DNA of 34,428 bases from a virus, in IMG/VR virus record IMGVR_UViG_3300006484_000030, positions 1-34,428 of that record; one strand, written 5' to 3'. This document shows positions 1-6,316 of this stretch, piece after piece. The notes beneath the pieces are model-generated. The model was given only the letters and a program-made list of their open reading frames with translations. It was not told the DNA's origin and did not search any database. The translations under genes were made by a program, and so were the position numbers. The stretch's first letter is position 1, and each line of letters opens with the position of its first letter.

Positions 1-86
1 GTGGAGGAGCGATAGGGGGTTTAGGAGGCGGTGGTAATGGTGGTAGCACAGGCGCAGTAATATTGTATTGGACAGAAGGTTATTAA
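1..86 (+). CDS. Tail fibre protein, C-terminal end (partial)
   Basis: The frame that starts at base 3 is open from the window edge to TAA at 84-86. It encodes a glycine-rich run (GGAIGGLGGGGNGGSTG) followed by the hydrophobic/aromatic end AVILYWTEGY. Poly-glycine stretches ending in a short aromatic tail are typical of phage tail-fibre or receptor-binding tips. The next gene starts two bases downstream. Only about 28 residues are visible, so the family cannot be assigned; the tail-fibre call is inference from composition and position. Confidence 0.6.
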   Translation, partial: GGAIGGLGGGGNGGSTGAVILYWTEGY

Positions 87-87
87 A

Positions 88-555
88 ATGACAAATTACG
101 CTAGAAATGTTAATGACGTTGCCGTTGATGTAACAACCACAGACCCAACCACTATTTACTACCCAACTGTTGCTGCTGAGTTTATTATTGTGCCAGCAGA
201 TGTTCAAGATGGATGGTTGTATAATGAAACAACTAAGAAGTGGAGTGCGCCTCCACCTGTGCCTGTGCCTCCAACTCCTGAGCCTGTGCCTCCAATAGTA
301 ACAGCGGTTCAGTTTATGATGCTGTTTTATCCACAGGAGCAGGCGTATATTCAGAACTCAACAGACCCTATAGTAAAAGTGTTTTGGACTCGTTTTCAAG
401 ATATTAGGGTGACTGAAGTTAATCTTGCACTTGATTCTATGAGCCAAACGCTGGATTATTTATCAGCAACTAATGTTGAGCCAGCTTTAACACCTCCTGC
501 TCCCTATTTAGCAACAGGTCGTAAAGCTCAAATTTTAACTGGTCAACCGATTTAG
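88..555 (+). CDS. Putative tail fibre assembly or tail-tip accessory protein
   Basis: 155-residue protein starting 2 bp after the fibre stop, with an AAGGT ribosome site. The N-terminal part has a WLYNETTKKW segment followed by a proline/valine-rich linker (PPPVPVPPTPEPVPP, about residues 55-69). This is the arrangement of tail-fibre assembly chaperones, where a short N-terminal domain leads through a Pro-rich hinge to an alpha-helical C-terminus. The C-terminal half (QFMMLFYPQEQAYI, FWTRFQDIRVTEVNL) looks helical. Directly downstream is a strong intrinsic terminator, so this gene closes the fibre transcript. No catalytic motif is visible; function is inferred from position. Confidence 0.6.
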   Translation: MTNYARNVNDVAVDVTTTDPTTIYYPTVAAEFIIVPADVQDGWLYNETTKKWSAPPPVPVPPTPEPVPPIVTAVQFMMLFYPQEQAYIQNSTDPIVKVFWTRFQDIRVTEVNLALDSMSQTLDYLSATNVEPALTPPAPYLATGRKAQILTGQPI

Positions 556-570
556 TCAGTAACTCCGTTT

Positions 571-593
571 GGCGGCTTTATGCCGCCTTTTTT
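571..593 (+). terminator. Intrinsic terminator after tail-fibre module
   Basis: GGCGGC (571-576), loop TTTAT, GCCGCC (582-587), then six T residues (588-593). A perfect 6-bp all-GC stem with a U-tract is a textbook rho-independent terminator. It separates the fibre genes from the small genes leading into lysis. Confidence 0.85.
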
Positions 594-605
594 AAAGGAT
601 TTTAT

Positions 606-809
606 ATGAATTCTGCTCAATACGGGAAAGCTGGATACGGTCAATTTTATTATGCAAAACCTGAATTTAATTATATTGGAAGAGTAGCTAAATTAACTAT
701 TAGTGAATCTTTTGAATCAGCAATAATTATTTATGAAAATATAAATGTTATTATAGCTATTAGTGAAGAATATCAAGCAGGGATGGTGGTGTACCAAGAT
801 GCAATTTAA
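606..809 (+). CDS. Hypothetical small tail-region protein
   Basis: 67-residue protein with a good ribosome site (AAAGGA, about 7 nt before ATG). It begins MNSAQYGKAGYGQFYYAKPEF, rich in Tyr and Gly, then a predicted beta-rich stretch. No recognisable domain. The stop overlaps the start of the next gene (ATG at 799), indicating translational coupling. Its place between the fibre and lysis genes suggests a tail or host-interaction accessory role, but this is only positional inference. Confidence 0.6.
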   Translation: MNSAQYGKAGYGQFYYAKPEFNYIGRVAKLTISESFESAIIIYENINVIIAISEEYQAGMVVYQDAI

Positions 810-1095
810 TAATCAATATCTTATTGGCAATTCAAGCGTTTTAAACGCTAATATTACATCTAATAGTATATTGGCTAATCCCTCTACTTTAACGCTTACT
901 GTTGAAATGCCTGACGGCACAATCACAACATATACTTATGGTGTTGGAACATTTATTACCCGTGTTGCTACAGGTGTTTATAAAGCAACAGTTAATTTAA
1001 CCCAATCGGGTTACTGGAAATACAGATGGGACTCAATTGCGCCAAACGGTGCCGTTGAATCAACTTTTTGTGTAACACCAAGTATTATCCCATGA
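799..1095 (+). CDS. Hypothetical beta-sandwich protein
   Basis: 98 residues from ATG 799, chosen over an upstream in-frame ATG at 763 because 799 gives an 11-bp overlap with the preceding gene. The sequence alternates hydrophobic strands (LTLTVEMPDGT, YTYGVGTF, GVYKATVNL, GYWKYRWDSI) and resembles small Ig-like or BppU-like phage proteins. It ends in an ATGA overlap with the next gene. No enzymatic motif is seen; a tail-associated structural role is inferred. Confidence 0.6.
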   Translation: MQFNNQYLIGNSSVLNANITSNSILANPSTLTLTVEMPDGTITTYTYGVGTFITRVATGVYKATVNLTQSGYWKYRWDSIAPNGAVESTFCVTPSIIP

Positions 1096-1253
1096 AAATA
1101 GATTGGTCAGAAGCATCTACTAAGCGTGGTTTAATATGGCTAATTACAGCCATTGTAGGCACAGTATTCTTATTTATGGGCAAACCTATTGACCAATTAT
1201 TAATGTTGGCTACAGGTGTTGCTGGTGGACTTGGTGTCATACTAAAAGATTGA
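1092..1253 (+). CDS. Small membrane protein, candidate holin
   Basis: 53 residues starting at the ATGA overlap with the preceding stop. Two hydrophobic segments are visible: LIWLITAIVGTVFLFMG (about 12-28) and LLMLATGVAGGLGVIL (about 34-49), separated by a short turn (KPIDQ). The size, two membrane spans and a location immediately upstream of Rz/Rz1 and an endolysin fit a class II holin, which forms the membrane lesion that lets endolysin reach the wall. The 76-residue membrane protein at 1718 is a competing holin or antiholin candidate. Confidence 0.6.
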   Translation: MKIDWSEASTKRGLIWLITAIVGTVFLFMGKPIDQLLMLATGVAGGLGVILKD

Positions 1254-1254
1254 T

Positions 1255-1728
1255 ATGCCCTACTTATTTGTCGCCATTATTATTGCAAGTTTTGCTTCCG
1301 GTTATGGATTTGCTTATAAAGTATCGCAACTGGAAATTAAAGAAATGGCAGATAGCATTGCCACACAAAATCAAGAAGCAGAAGCACTGCTTGCCACATT
1401 GACTGAAGAAGCTAAAAAAGCCAACGCAAAGGCTTTACAGCTTAATAAAGAATTGGAGGACGCAAATGAATCAGCTATCAAAGCTATTAATACTCAGCGT
1501 GATGATTTTAAATCTCAACGCATGTACGACAACGGCAGGAAAAGTAGTCGTTGCACCACAGCCAAAAGTGATAATACCAAAACCGTTATTCGAGCCGATG
1601 AAAATAGATACGAACTTTCAGTGGAACTTACAGAATTTCTCAAAATGGAAGCCTATCGAGCCGACCAAATAGCATCTTATGCTCAACTATGCCAAAAATT
1701 TATTCAAGGATTAAACCGTGACAGATGA
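1255..1728 (+). CDS. Rz: Rz-like inner-membrane spanin (i-spanin)
   Basis: 157 residues. An N-terminal membrane anchor (LFVAIIIASFASGYGFAY, about 3-20) is followed by a long charged coiled-coil region rich in Ala, Glu and Lys (residues about 25-95) exposed to the periplasm. This is the canonical i-spanin layout. The Rz1 lipoprotein gene is wholly embedded in it in another frame, which is diagnostic. Together they span the periplasm and fuse inner and outer membranes in the last step of lysis, implying a Gram-negative host. Confidence 0.85.
   Translation: MPYLFVAIIIASFASGYGFAYKVSQLEIKEMADSIATQNQEAEALLATLTEEAKKANAKALQLNKELEDANESAIKAINTQRDDFKSQRMYDNGRKSSRCTTAKSDNTKTVIRADENRYELSVELTEFLKMEAYRADQIASYAQLCQKFIQGLNRDR
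1466..1672 (+). CDS. Rz1: Rz1-like outer-membrane spanin lipoprotein (o-spanin), nested in Rz
   Basis: 68 residues in an alternative frame entirely inside the Rz gene. The N-terminus is a lipoprotein signal: positively charged start, hydrophobic stretch LLILSVMILNL and lipobox LNAC with the modified Cys at residue 20. The mature part is rich in Pro and Lys (PQPKVIIPKPLFEP), as is typical of Rz1. A GGAGG-type ribosome site (TTGGAGGACGCAAATG) precedes the ATG. It partners with the Rz product to form the spanin complex. Confidence 0.85.
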   Translation: MNQLSKLLILSVMILNLNACTTTAGKVVVAPQPKVIIPKPLFEPMKIDTNFQWNLQNFSKWKPIEPTK

Positions 1729-1948
1729 TCTCAACATTAGGCTTGTAAAAGTGGAACAACGACTAGATAGTTTGTGCCGTGAATTAACTGAAGATAAGCT
1801 GGAAAGTAAACGCCAATATGAACGTATTTGTGAATCTTTGGATATTTTAAAAACACAGTCTGCATCAAATAAAGGTTTTTTTGGTGGCGTAGTCTTTGCT
1901 GTTGGGGCAATTTTTGCATTTATAGCGTACATCATGGGCGTTAAATAA
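1718..1948 (+). CDS. Coiled-coil protein with C-terminal membrane anchor (lysis cassette)
   Basis: 76 residues overlapping the end of Rz by 11 bp and ending in an ATGA-type overlap with the endolysin start. The N-terminal two-thirds form a charged helix (RLVKVEQRLDSLCRELTEDKL) and the C-terminus is a single membrane segment (FFGGVVFAVGAIFAFIAYIMG, about 54-74). The shape resembles XhlA/haemolysin-type or phage TM-anchored lysis accessory proteins. It may be a holin, antiholin or membrane anchor for lysis timing; the exact role cannot be read from sequence. Confidence 0.6.
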   Translation: MTDDLNIRLVKVEQRLDSLCRELTEDKLESKRQYERICESLDILKTQSASNKGFFGGVVFAVGAIFAFIAYIMGVK

Positions 1949-2412
1949 TGACAAATAATTTAAAAGCATTTTTAACTATGATTGCAAAGTCTGAGGGAAC
2001 TCAAGATATTGGAAATAATCAGGGTTATGATGTAATTGTAGGAAGTACAAAAACTAAACCTCATCTTTTTAATAATTATCAAGATCATCCTAGAGTAGTT
2101 ATTAATTTAGGAAAAGGTTTAAAATCAAGTGCAGCAGGGCGTTATCAAATTTTAACTCGTTATTATGATGTTTATAAAAAACAACTTAAATTGCCTGATT
2201 TTTCACCAGATAGTCAGGATAAGATTGCTATTCAATTAATTAAAGAATGTAAGGCATTATCTTTAATTGAAGCTGGTGATTTTGCTAATGCTGTTAAGGC
2301 TTGTGCATCAAGGTGGGCAAGTTTGCCTGGTGCTGGATATAACCAGCATGAACATAAATTAGATGTATTAAATAAATTTTATGTCGATGCTGGTGGCATT
2401 GTTAATGTTTAA
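1948..2412 (+). CDS. R: Endolysin, lambda R-type lytic transglycosylase (GH104-like)
   Basis: 154 residues strongly resembling phage lambda R. Shared landmarks are the catalytic Glu in AKSEGT (E16), NQGYDVIVGS, the DHPR segment, SAAGRYQ, DFSPDSQD and the C-terminal WASLPGAGYNQHEHK. The lambda R family cleaves the MurNAc-GlcNAc bond of peptidoglycan without hydrolysis, producing 1,6-anhydro ends. There is no signal peptide or SAR domain, so export requires a holin, consistent with the upstream membrane proteins. It is the last gene of the rightward lysis cassette before convergent early genes. Confidence 0.92.
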   Translation: MTNNLKAFLTMIAKSEGTQDIGNNQGYDVIVGSTKTKPHLFNNYQDHPRVVINLGKGLKSSAAGRYQILTRYYDVYKKQLKLPDFSPDSQDKIAIQLIKECKALSLIEAGDFANAVKACASRWASLPGAGYNQHEHKLDVLNKFYVDAGGIVNV

Positions 2413-2416
2413 ATAA

Positions 2417-2533
2417 TCAACAATGATTAAGAAAATACACAATAATTGATATTAATGTAGATACAACCATACCCATTATTAAATATAAATTTTTAATTGC
2501 CTTTTCCAGCTTGTAAACATCATAAAGTTTCAT
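2417..2533 (-). CDS. Small single-span membrane protein
   Basis: 38 residues, start ATG at 2531-2533 overlapping the stop of the preceding gene (ATGA). The upstream GAGGAT provides a ribosome site. The sequence is MKLYDVYKLEKAIKN followed by a hydrophobic segment (LYLIMGMVVSTLISIIVYFL) and a short NHC end. It is the last gene of the leftward chain and converges on the endolysin gene. The membrane span is clear; function is unknown. Confidence 0.5.
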   Translation of the reverse strand: MKLYDVYKLEKAIKNLYLIMGMVVSTLISIIVYFLNHC

Positions 2534-2766
2534 CGCATATCCTCACCTAGTTTTTGCAAAATAGCATCATGCTCATCCATAAGAGCATCAACCGTATCTT
2601 CAATTTCGTTAAGCCGTTCTACCAATTTAATGTGTTTTTGTAGTTTGTAATAACCTTTATCATGTAAACAAGCTTCATAACTACCATCAGATGATGAAAG
2701 CCAATGACTCGCTTGAGATTTTATTTGCTCAAGCCGTTTTTTCATTATTTCAAGATTAATTATCAT
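2530..2766 (-). CDS. Hypothetical coiled-coil protein
   Basis: 78 residues from ATG 2764-2766. This start is preceded by GGAGG, which lies inside the codons for the C-terminal HGIGG motif of the upstream gene. The protein is helical and charged (KKRLEQIKSQ, KLVERLNEIEDTVDALMDEHDAILQKL), suggesting a small coiled coil. The frame extends further upstream within the preceding gene, but the strong ribosome site favours this start. Function is unknown; it is probably an early accessory gene. Confidence 0.6.
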   Translation of the reverse strand: MIINLEIMKKRLEQIKSQASHWLSSSDGSYEACLHDKGYYKLQKHIKLVERLNEIEDTVDALMDEHDAILQKLGEDMR

Positions 2767-3160
2767 TATTGCCTCCAATGCCGTGACACTTCTCTGCATA
2801 TAAAGCACCATCTTTAAAACCTTCTCTGTAATCTTCACTACCGCAGAAATCCATAATTTCCAATCCCAAAGGCTCACGTTTTAAATCATGCTCTGCTTGT
2901 GCATAACCTCGTTGGTAAGCTTCACGCTGAGTCATAGGATCGCGTTTTGCATCTTCTACACCTTGTCGGTAATTAACCCAATCTGGTTTAAAAGGCTCTT
3001 TCTCAGTCTGCTCAGGTTGGGCGAGTAGTTCTTGTATAGCTTCATCAATACGATAATGGATGCCGATAGGAACACAGTATTCGCACCACGAATCTGAACA
3101 ATCTTTTAGTTCTAATAGTACAGCCAGTGCTTTATTTAACAAATCTCTTTCAGCACTCAT
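2756..3160 (-). CDS. Modular early protein of the AQPEQ/REPL/HGIGG family (copy 1)
   Basis: 134 residues. It starts MSAERDLLNKAL and ends EKCHGIGGNNDN. It shares with the genes at 3505-3840 and 3837-4352 an N-terminal ER-LL helix, a LLAQPEQ linker, a REPL segment and a C-terminal AEKxHGIGG box. Between linker and REPL this copy has a different module (WVNYRQGVEDAKRDPMTQREAYQRGYAQAEHD), so the family is mosaic. The end of the gene carries the ribosome site for the next gene. Similar proteins are common in phages but I know of no assigned function. Confidence 0.7.
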   Translation of the reverse strand: MSAERDLLNKALAVLLELKDCSDSWCEYCVPIGIHYRIDEAIQELLAQPEQTEKEPFKPDWVNYRQGVEDAKRDPMTQREAYQRGYAQAEHDLKREPLGLEIMDFCGSEDYREGFKDGALYAEKCHGIGGNNDN

Positions 3161-3288
3161 AATCTTTTTCTCAGCTCATTAAATTTATCAAAAATAAGTT
3201 TGAATATGCTATACATTATGAATATAACCGCACCACCTAATATAATAAAAGCAAGCATAGCAATAATTAATTCTAAATCAGTTTTCAT
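3157..3288 (-). CDS. Small single-span membrane protein
   Basis: 43 residues, ATG at 3286-3288, preceded by a GGGGAAG ribosome site. It overlaps the upstream gene by 11 bp and its TGA overlaps the next ATG. The sequence is a short acidic N-terminus (MKTDLEL), a long hydrophobic segment (IIAMLAFIILGGAVIFIMY), then a basic helix (FDKFNELRKRL). The tight overlaps at both ends support it as a real coupled gene. Function is unknown. Confidence 0.6.
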   Translation of the reverse strand: MKTDLELIIAMLAFIILGGAVIFIMYSIFKLIFDKFNELRKRL

Positions 3289-3508
3289 CATCATCATCTT
3301 CCCCAATATAAAACTGAAATTGCTCGACTAAAAATTTGGCTTGTTCTCTAGTAAAATTTACTTCCTGTACTTGGCTACATGATTTAATGAGAAAATTAAC
3401 ACCGCCACTCTCTCCAAGCCCAATATAATATGTTGCAGGTTGATTTTCATTCATGACATCCTTTAAATCTAATTTGTATGCCTCAGCATTTTTACTAAAT
3501 AGATTCAT
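3278..3508 (-). CDS. Hypothetical small acidic protein
   Basis: 76 residues, ATG at 3506-3508 inside the ATGA overlap with the preceding gene, using the GGAGG embedded in the codons of that gene's HGIGG motif. Beta-type strands (ATYYIGLGESGGVNFLI) precede a helix (REQAKFLVEQFQFYI) and an acidic tail (GEDDDDEN). An acidic tail could mimic DNA or bind a basic partner, but nothing further supports that. No family recognised. Confidence 0.65.
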   Translation of the reverse strand: MNLFSKNAEAYKLDLKDVMNENQPATYYIGLGESGGVNFLIKSCSQVQEVNFTREQAKFLVEQFQFYIGEDDDDEN

Positions 3509-3840
3509 TCCTCACCTCCAATGCCGTGTGCTTTTTCTATTGCTCTAACTAAATTAATTGCGTACTCATGTTTACTCGTTAACTCTAATATTTTAATTGA
3601 ACTCAAAGGCTCACGTTTTTGTGGTGCTGTGTAGAGAGCCGTCCAATTTTCACTATACTTGTTACCGTCAGATAGAAAACATCCACCAGAATCATTCATC
3701 CAAGCCACAGGCTCTTGCTCAGGTTGGGCTAATAATTTTTCAATCTCAGCAATTAGTATTTCAGTTCTTTCTTGTGCATCTTCTGTATATTCTCCGATCA
3801 CATAAAGTACCTCTTTCAATAAAGCTCTTTCTTTACTCAT
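3505..3840 (-). CDS. Modular early protein of the AQPEQ/REPL/HGIGG family (copy 2)
   Basis: 111 residues beginning MSKERALLKEVL and ending AIEKAHGIGGEE. It shows the full module order: N-terminal helix, KLLAQPEQEPVAW, a short variable part with NDSGG and SDGNKYSENWTALYTAPQ, KREPL, then helix plus HGIGG. Its start overlaps the stop of copy 3 by 4 bp. The final codons GGA GGT encode both Gly-Gly and the ribosome site for the next gene. This architecture recurs widely in phage early regions; the biochemical role is unknown. Confidence 0.7.
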   Translation of the reverse strand: MSKERALLKEVLYVIGEYTEDAQERTEILIAEIEKLLAQPEQEPVAWMNDSGGCFLSDGNKYSENWTALYTAPQKREPLSSIKILELTSKHEYAINLVRAIEKAHGIGGEE

Positions 3841-4352
3841 TCCCCACCTCCAATGCCGTGATGTTTTTCAGCAAATTCAACACCTGCCCAATAACTGTAG
3901 GGATGTGTGGCTTCATCATCAGCTTTAAAAGCGTTTAATACATATATATTAATTAAAGGCTCACGTTTTGGCGGAGCTGTATATATCTTTGTTCCTGTTG
4001 GCAGTTTTTGCAATTTTTTAAAGTCGTCTGCTGATACATGGAAAGCGGTGAACTGATGACTTTCTAGTTTTGTTGCCACTGGCTCTTGCTCAGTCTGCTC
4101 AGATTTTACTGGTGGTGCAGTGTATAAGGGTATTACGTTACAAGCTTCCTCGTCTAAATCTGTAGGTTTATAAGCGGATTGTCTTCTATATCCTGTTTTT
4201 TTATCTTCCAGTATCCAAGCTTCAGGCTCTTGGGTAGACTCAGGATGGGCAAGAAGCTCATAAATCTCTTTGTATAGATCATAACTGACAAAAAAATCTC
4301 CTTTGTTGTCGCCAGATATAACTTTCTCCAGCAGCTCTCTCTCAATGCTCAT
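3837..4352 (-). CDS. Modular early protein of the AQPEQ/REPL/HGIGG family (copy 3, with duplicated module)
   Basis: 171 residues, the longest paralogue. It contains two copies of the central module: EPEAW...PLYTAPP (about residues 41-80), then EPVATKL...KIYTAPPKREPL (about 92-134). It ends in WAGVEFAEKHHGIGGGE. The internal repetition suggests growth by recombination between the conserved DNA blocks that also link it to the two neighbouring copies. ATG lies 4350-4352, overlapping the upstream gene by 11 bp. Function is unknown. Confidence 0.7.
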   Translation of the reverse strand: MSIERELLEKVISGDNKGDFFVSYDLYKEIYELLAHPESTQEPEAWILEDKKTGYRRQSAYKPTDLDEEACNVIPLYTAPPVKSEQTEQEPVATKLESHQFTAFHVSADDFKKLQKLPTGTKIYTAPPKREPLINIYVLNAFKADDEATHPYSYWAGVEFAEKHHGIGGGE

Positions 4353-4542
4353 AATAATTGCCTCGAAAATCTATAAACAAATTGCAATCCATTTCTTTTA
4401 ATTCCTTCATTGCATCCATGTGCCAGAAATAATCTTGAGTGTCTATTTCAATAGACAAGTACCTAGCACAATCTTGCTTTTTATCACAGTTACTACCAAG
4501 ACATCTGGCATTTTCAGTTGGGAGCGGATATTTCATCTTCAT
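4342..4542 (-). CDS. Small Cys-containing hypothetical protein
   Basis: 66 residues with four cysteines, three of them in CLGSNCDKKQDC (residues 14-25) and the fourth at about residue 52 (EMDCNL). The spacing could bind a metal or form a small Cys-stabilised fold. The start lies inside the preceding gene (29-bp overlap) and the end overlaps the next gene. It is a member of the coupled leftward chain. No function can be assigned. Confidence 0.6.
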   Translation of the reverse strand: MKMKYPLPTENARCLGSNCDKKQDCARYLSIEIDTQDYFWHMDAMKELKEMDCNLFIDFRGNYYEH

Positions 4543-4846
4543 GTATAAGACCCTCTTTCATTTGTTGAATTGCAGTTAAAGTGTTTTCTAGAATAAGAAT
4601 GTTTTGGCTATCAACAGTAAACGCAATGCCATGTGATGACACAATATTGTTAAATTCAGCCACTTGTATGGGCGTAATTGATTTACCCGTACCAATACAG
4701 TTAAAAGCTAAAAACGTGCCTGAAACACACGCTATTATGTCAGGAATGGCTGATTTTTTATAGCCAGTAGTAGAAGGGCAAACATAATAAATTTCCAGCT
4801 TATCAAGTATAGCTTTTGTATGTGTTTTTACTTCAGATTTTTTCAT
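4514..4846 (-). CDS. Degenerate VRR-NUC-like protein (probably catalytically dead)
   Basis: 110 residues with the outline of a phage VRR-NUC/PD-(D/E)XK small nuclease. The PD of the active site is present (IPDIIACVSGTFLAF, P35-D36), followed by the typical TPIQ...F...HGIAFTV segment. In active members the strand after PD reads E-x-K; here the corresponding positions are N49 and I51 (FNCIG), so both catalytic residues are lost. An apparently intact VRR-NUC is at 9734-10000. This copy may be a structural or DNA-binding remnant. The alignment is by eye. Confidence 0.6.
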   Translation of the reverse strand: MKKSEVKTHTKAILDKLEIYYVCPSTTGYKKSAIPDIIACVSGTFLAFNCIGTGKSITPIQVAEFNNIVSSHGIAFTVDSQNILILENTLTAIQQMKEGLIHEDEISAPN

Positions 4847-5108
4847 AATAATCCTCTAATTCAATGTAATCTCCCACAAAAGGAGCGTTTGTACCTATTG
4901 CTTTACGATAGTATTCCTGTAATGCAATTCCTTCCCAGCCATCATACCAATGCTTAGGTACGCCTTTGGTCTCTTGTTTGACAGTTGATAATGTGCTTAT
5001 TGCAACACCTGTTTTTTTTCCAATGTCGTATAAGCTATATCCTTTTTTATGTAATACTTGGAGTATCAAAGAATAATCAACATCCCTAGCCATTGTTAAT
5101 TCGTCCAT
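4833..5108 (-). CDS. HTH DNA-binding protein (phage regulator-like)
   Basis: 91 residues from ATG 5106-5108; a second in-frame ATG (5091-5093) overlaps the upstream stop and would give 86 residues. A helix-turn-helix is visible at about residues 11-45: LILQVLHKKGYSLYDIGKKTG followed by VAISTLSTVKQE. It ends with the WYDGWEGIALQEYY segment seen in many small phage HTH proteins. A role in early transcription or replication control is likely. Which promoter it binds is unknown. Confidence 0.65.
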   Translation of the reverse strand: MDELTMARDVDYSLILQVLHKKGYSLYDIGKKTGVAISTLSTVKQETKGVPKHWYDGWEGIALQEYYRKAIGTNAPFVGDYIELEDYYEKI

Positions 5109-5553
5109 CCATTTGTTTACGTCTTAATTCATTGCAAAACAATTCTACTTTTTTGTTTTTATGCATGAACTGAACTATTTGAGCAGACATACCGGACAAA
5201 ACTATAGGCTTACTTTTTTTCATAAAAGCACAGGCTTCACGGATATAAGGTATCCACTCCATTACTTCAGCTCTGTTAAACAAAACTGTTCCATCAAAAT
5301 GTAGTTCAGTATGCTTTGGAGCTAAATACTTCTTATCTTTTAGGATCTTTTCAAGCATCAACATTTTAACGCCAATTAACTTGGCGATTTCTTTTTTGGT
5401 GATGTTTATCTGTTCATTTATCTCTGGCATTTCCCCAATCCTCTCTTTTAATTTTCTTGCTCTAACTCTAGCATTTATTGATGCCCGATTTTCTTCACGA
5501 TAGCGTTGATTATGTAACCTTCTTTTTTCTTTTTTCTCTTCTTCTGTCAACAT
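5086..5553 (-). CDS. Basic hypothetical protein with excisionase/MerR-like HTH
   Basis: 155 residues. The N-terminal 40 residues are a very basic helix (KKEKRRLHNQRYREENRASI), which could contact nucleic acid. A segment ITKKEIAKLIGVKMLMLEKIL...FNRAEVMEWI (about 51-100) resembles the winged-helix of excisionase/AlpA proteins, where a helix-turn-helix is followed by a residue pattern ending in a WI/W-helix. It is the first gene of the leftward block after the non-coding stretch at 5554-5755. DNA binding is likely; the target is unknown. Confidence 0.55.
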   Translation of the reverse strand: MLTEEEKKEKRRLHNQRYREENRASINARVRARKLKERIGEMPEINEQINITKKEIAKLIGVKMLMLEKILKDKKYLAPKHTELHFDGTVLFNRAEVMEWIPYIREACAFMKKSKPIVLSGMSAQIVQFMHKNKKVELFCNELRRKQMDGRINNG

Positions 5554-5755
5554 AATAAATTCTCATAAAATTAATAATGTGCTGGATTAACAATTGAGCC
5601 GTTATCAATAACCGCCAGCCTTTACTTTTGATTATGCCGAGAAAGTTGGCAGAACATAATCATTAGCATTGTTAAAATTTCAAGCCTCCAGCGTAGCCTA
5701 GCTACGTCCCTGTCTTTTATTCAAAGAGTGCGGTTACACTGCCTATAAAATTTGT
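5554..5755. other. Non-coding, hairpin-rich intergenic stretch
   Basis: About 200 bases without a credible gene. Three inverted repeats stand out. GTTAT-ca-ATAAC lies near 5602-5613. TGATTATG (5629-5636) pairs with CATAATCA (5655-5662), with inner GCC/GGC pairing. CGTAGC-CTA-GCTACG is at 5692-5706. The region separates two leftward gene blocks and includes a candidate promoter, so it could be a regulatory leader or a small RNA. Confidence 0.5.
5656..5683 (-). promoter_or_regulatory. Candidate sigma70 promoter for the 5553-2417 gene block
   Basis: On the minus strand TTGAAA (5678-5683) is followed after 16 bp by GATTAT (5656-5661). This is 5/6 to -35 and 4/6 to -10, about 100 bp upstream of the ATG at 5553. 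It overlaps one arm of an inverted repeat. Moderate match only; AT-rich DNA produces such matches by chance. Confidence 0.35.
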
Positions 5756-5935
5756 TTATTTCCCACACTCCATCCACAACCGTTCAGCTAATTTGTGCTT
5801 AATAGGGTTATTTGTGCGTACAGCATGTCGATACTGCCTACCAAGCTGTAGGCAATGTTTGCTTGTTGGTTCTTTTGCAAAAGCGGTGTTGCTGATCGCC
5901 ATTAATATTATGGCTGTAATTATGTAATTTCTCAT
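5756..5935 (-). CDS. Small secreted/periplasmic protein
   Basis: 59 residues from ATG 5933-5935, preferred because GAGGT lies just upstream. The first 20 residues form a signal peptide: MRN, hydrophobic YIITAIILMAI, then SNTAFA with a likely cleavage before KEPTSK. The mature part is about 39 residues, basic, with two Cys (KHCLQ and WMECGK) that could form a disulfide in the periplasm. Similar small exported phage proteins occur, sometimes linked to superinfection exclusion or envelope modification, but the role here is unknown. Confidence 0.6.
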   Translation of the reverse strand: MRNYIITAIILMAISNTAFAKEPTSKHCLQLGRQYRHAVRTNNPIKHKLAERLWMECGK

Positions 5936-5944
5936 ATAAACCTC

Positions 5945-5971
5945 AAAAAAATGCCCAGTCATAAGCTGGGC
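5945..5971 (-). terminator. Intrinsic terminator/attenuator, leftward
   Basis: On the minus strand GCCCAG, a 7-nt loop and CTGGGC (5953-5971) are followed by A and seven T residues (complement of 5945-5951). It lies between the gene ending at 5981 and the ATG at 5935. Its U-tract sits within the leader of the exported-protein gene, so read-through would decide that gene's expression. Confidence 0.75.
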
Positions 5972-5980
5972 GAGTGGTTT

Positions 5981-6316
5981 CTACCCTAAGGAGGTAACTG
6001 TTTTTACTGCTTGCCAGTTCATGGCAGTTTGAATAAGTTGATTTATTGGTTCATGGCGATCTTCAAATCTTGGTGAAATAACCGCATGTTCTATAATTTG
6101 AAAAAACTCTGAACCATCGCTGTCAATGATTTCTCCATTGATTAATGCTTGGCAATAATCAACAAATGATTGTGCAATCATAGTACCACCAATTTCACAA
6201 TCTGTTAGCATGTTATCAACCAGATCATCAACTTGAAGCTGAATACCAATTGCGTCATCATCAAACTCATATTCAAACTCTTCCGCCATGCAATCATAAG
6301 TTACTTGACCTTTCAT
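5981..6316 (-). CDS. Acidic hypothetical protein
   Basis: 111 residues, strongly acidic (FEYEFDDDAIG, VDDLVDNMLTD, EIIDSDGSEF). It overlaps the upstream gene stop by one base and has GGTGAG upstream as a ribosome site. It is followed by an intrinsic terminator. No motif was recognised. The acidic charge pattern could suit a DNA-mimic or protein inhibitor, but this is speculation without a family match. Confidence 0.6.
   Translation of the reverse strand: MKGQVTYDCMAEEFEYEFDDDAIGIQLQVDDLVDNMLTDCEIGGTMIAQSFVDYCQALINGEIIDSDGSEFFQIIEHAVISPRFEDRHEPINQLIQTAMNWQAVKTVTSLG

Noticed and set aside
1711-1935. Antisense frames over the 1718-1948 lysis gene
   Set aside because: They have no ribosome site or domain and are the opposite strand of a gene with clear coiled-coil and membrane features.
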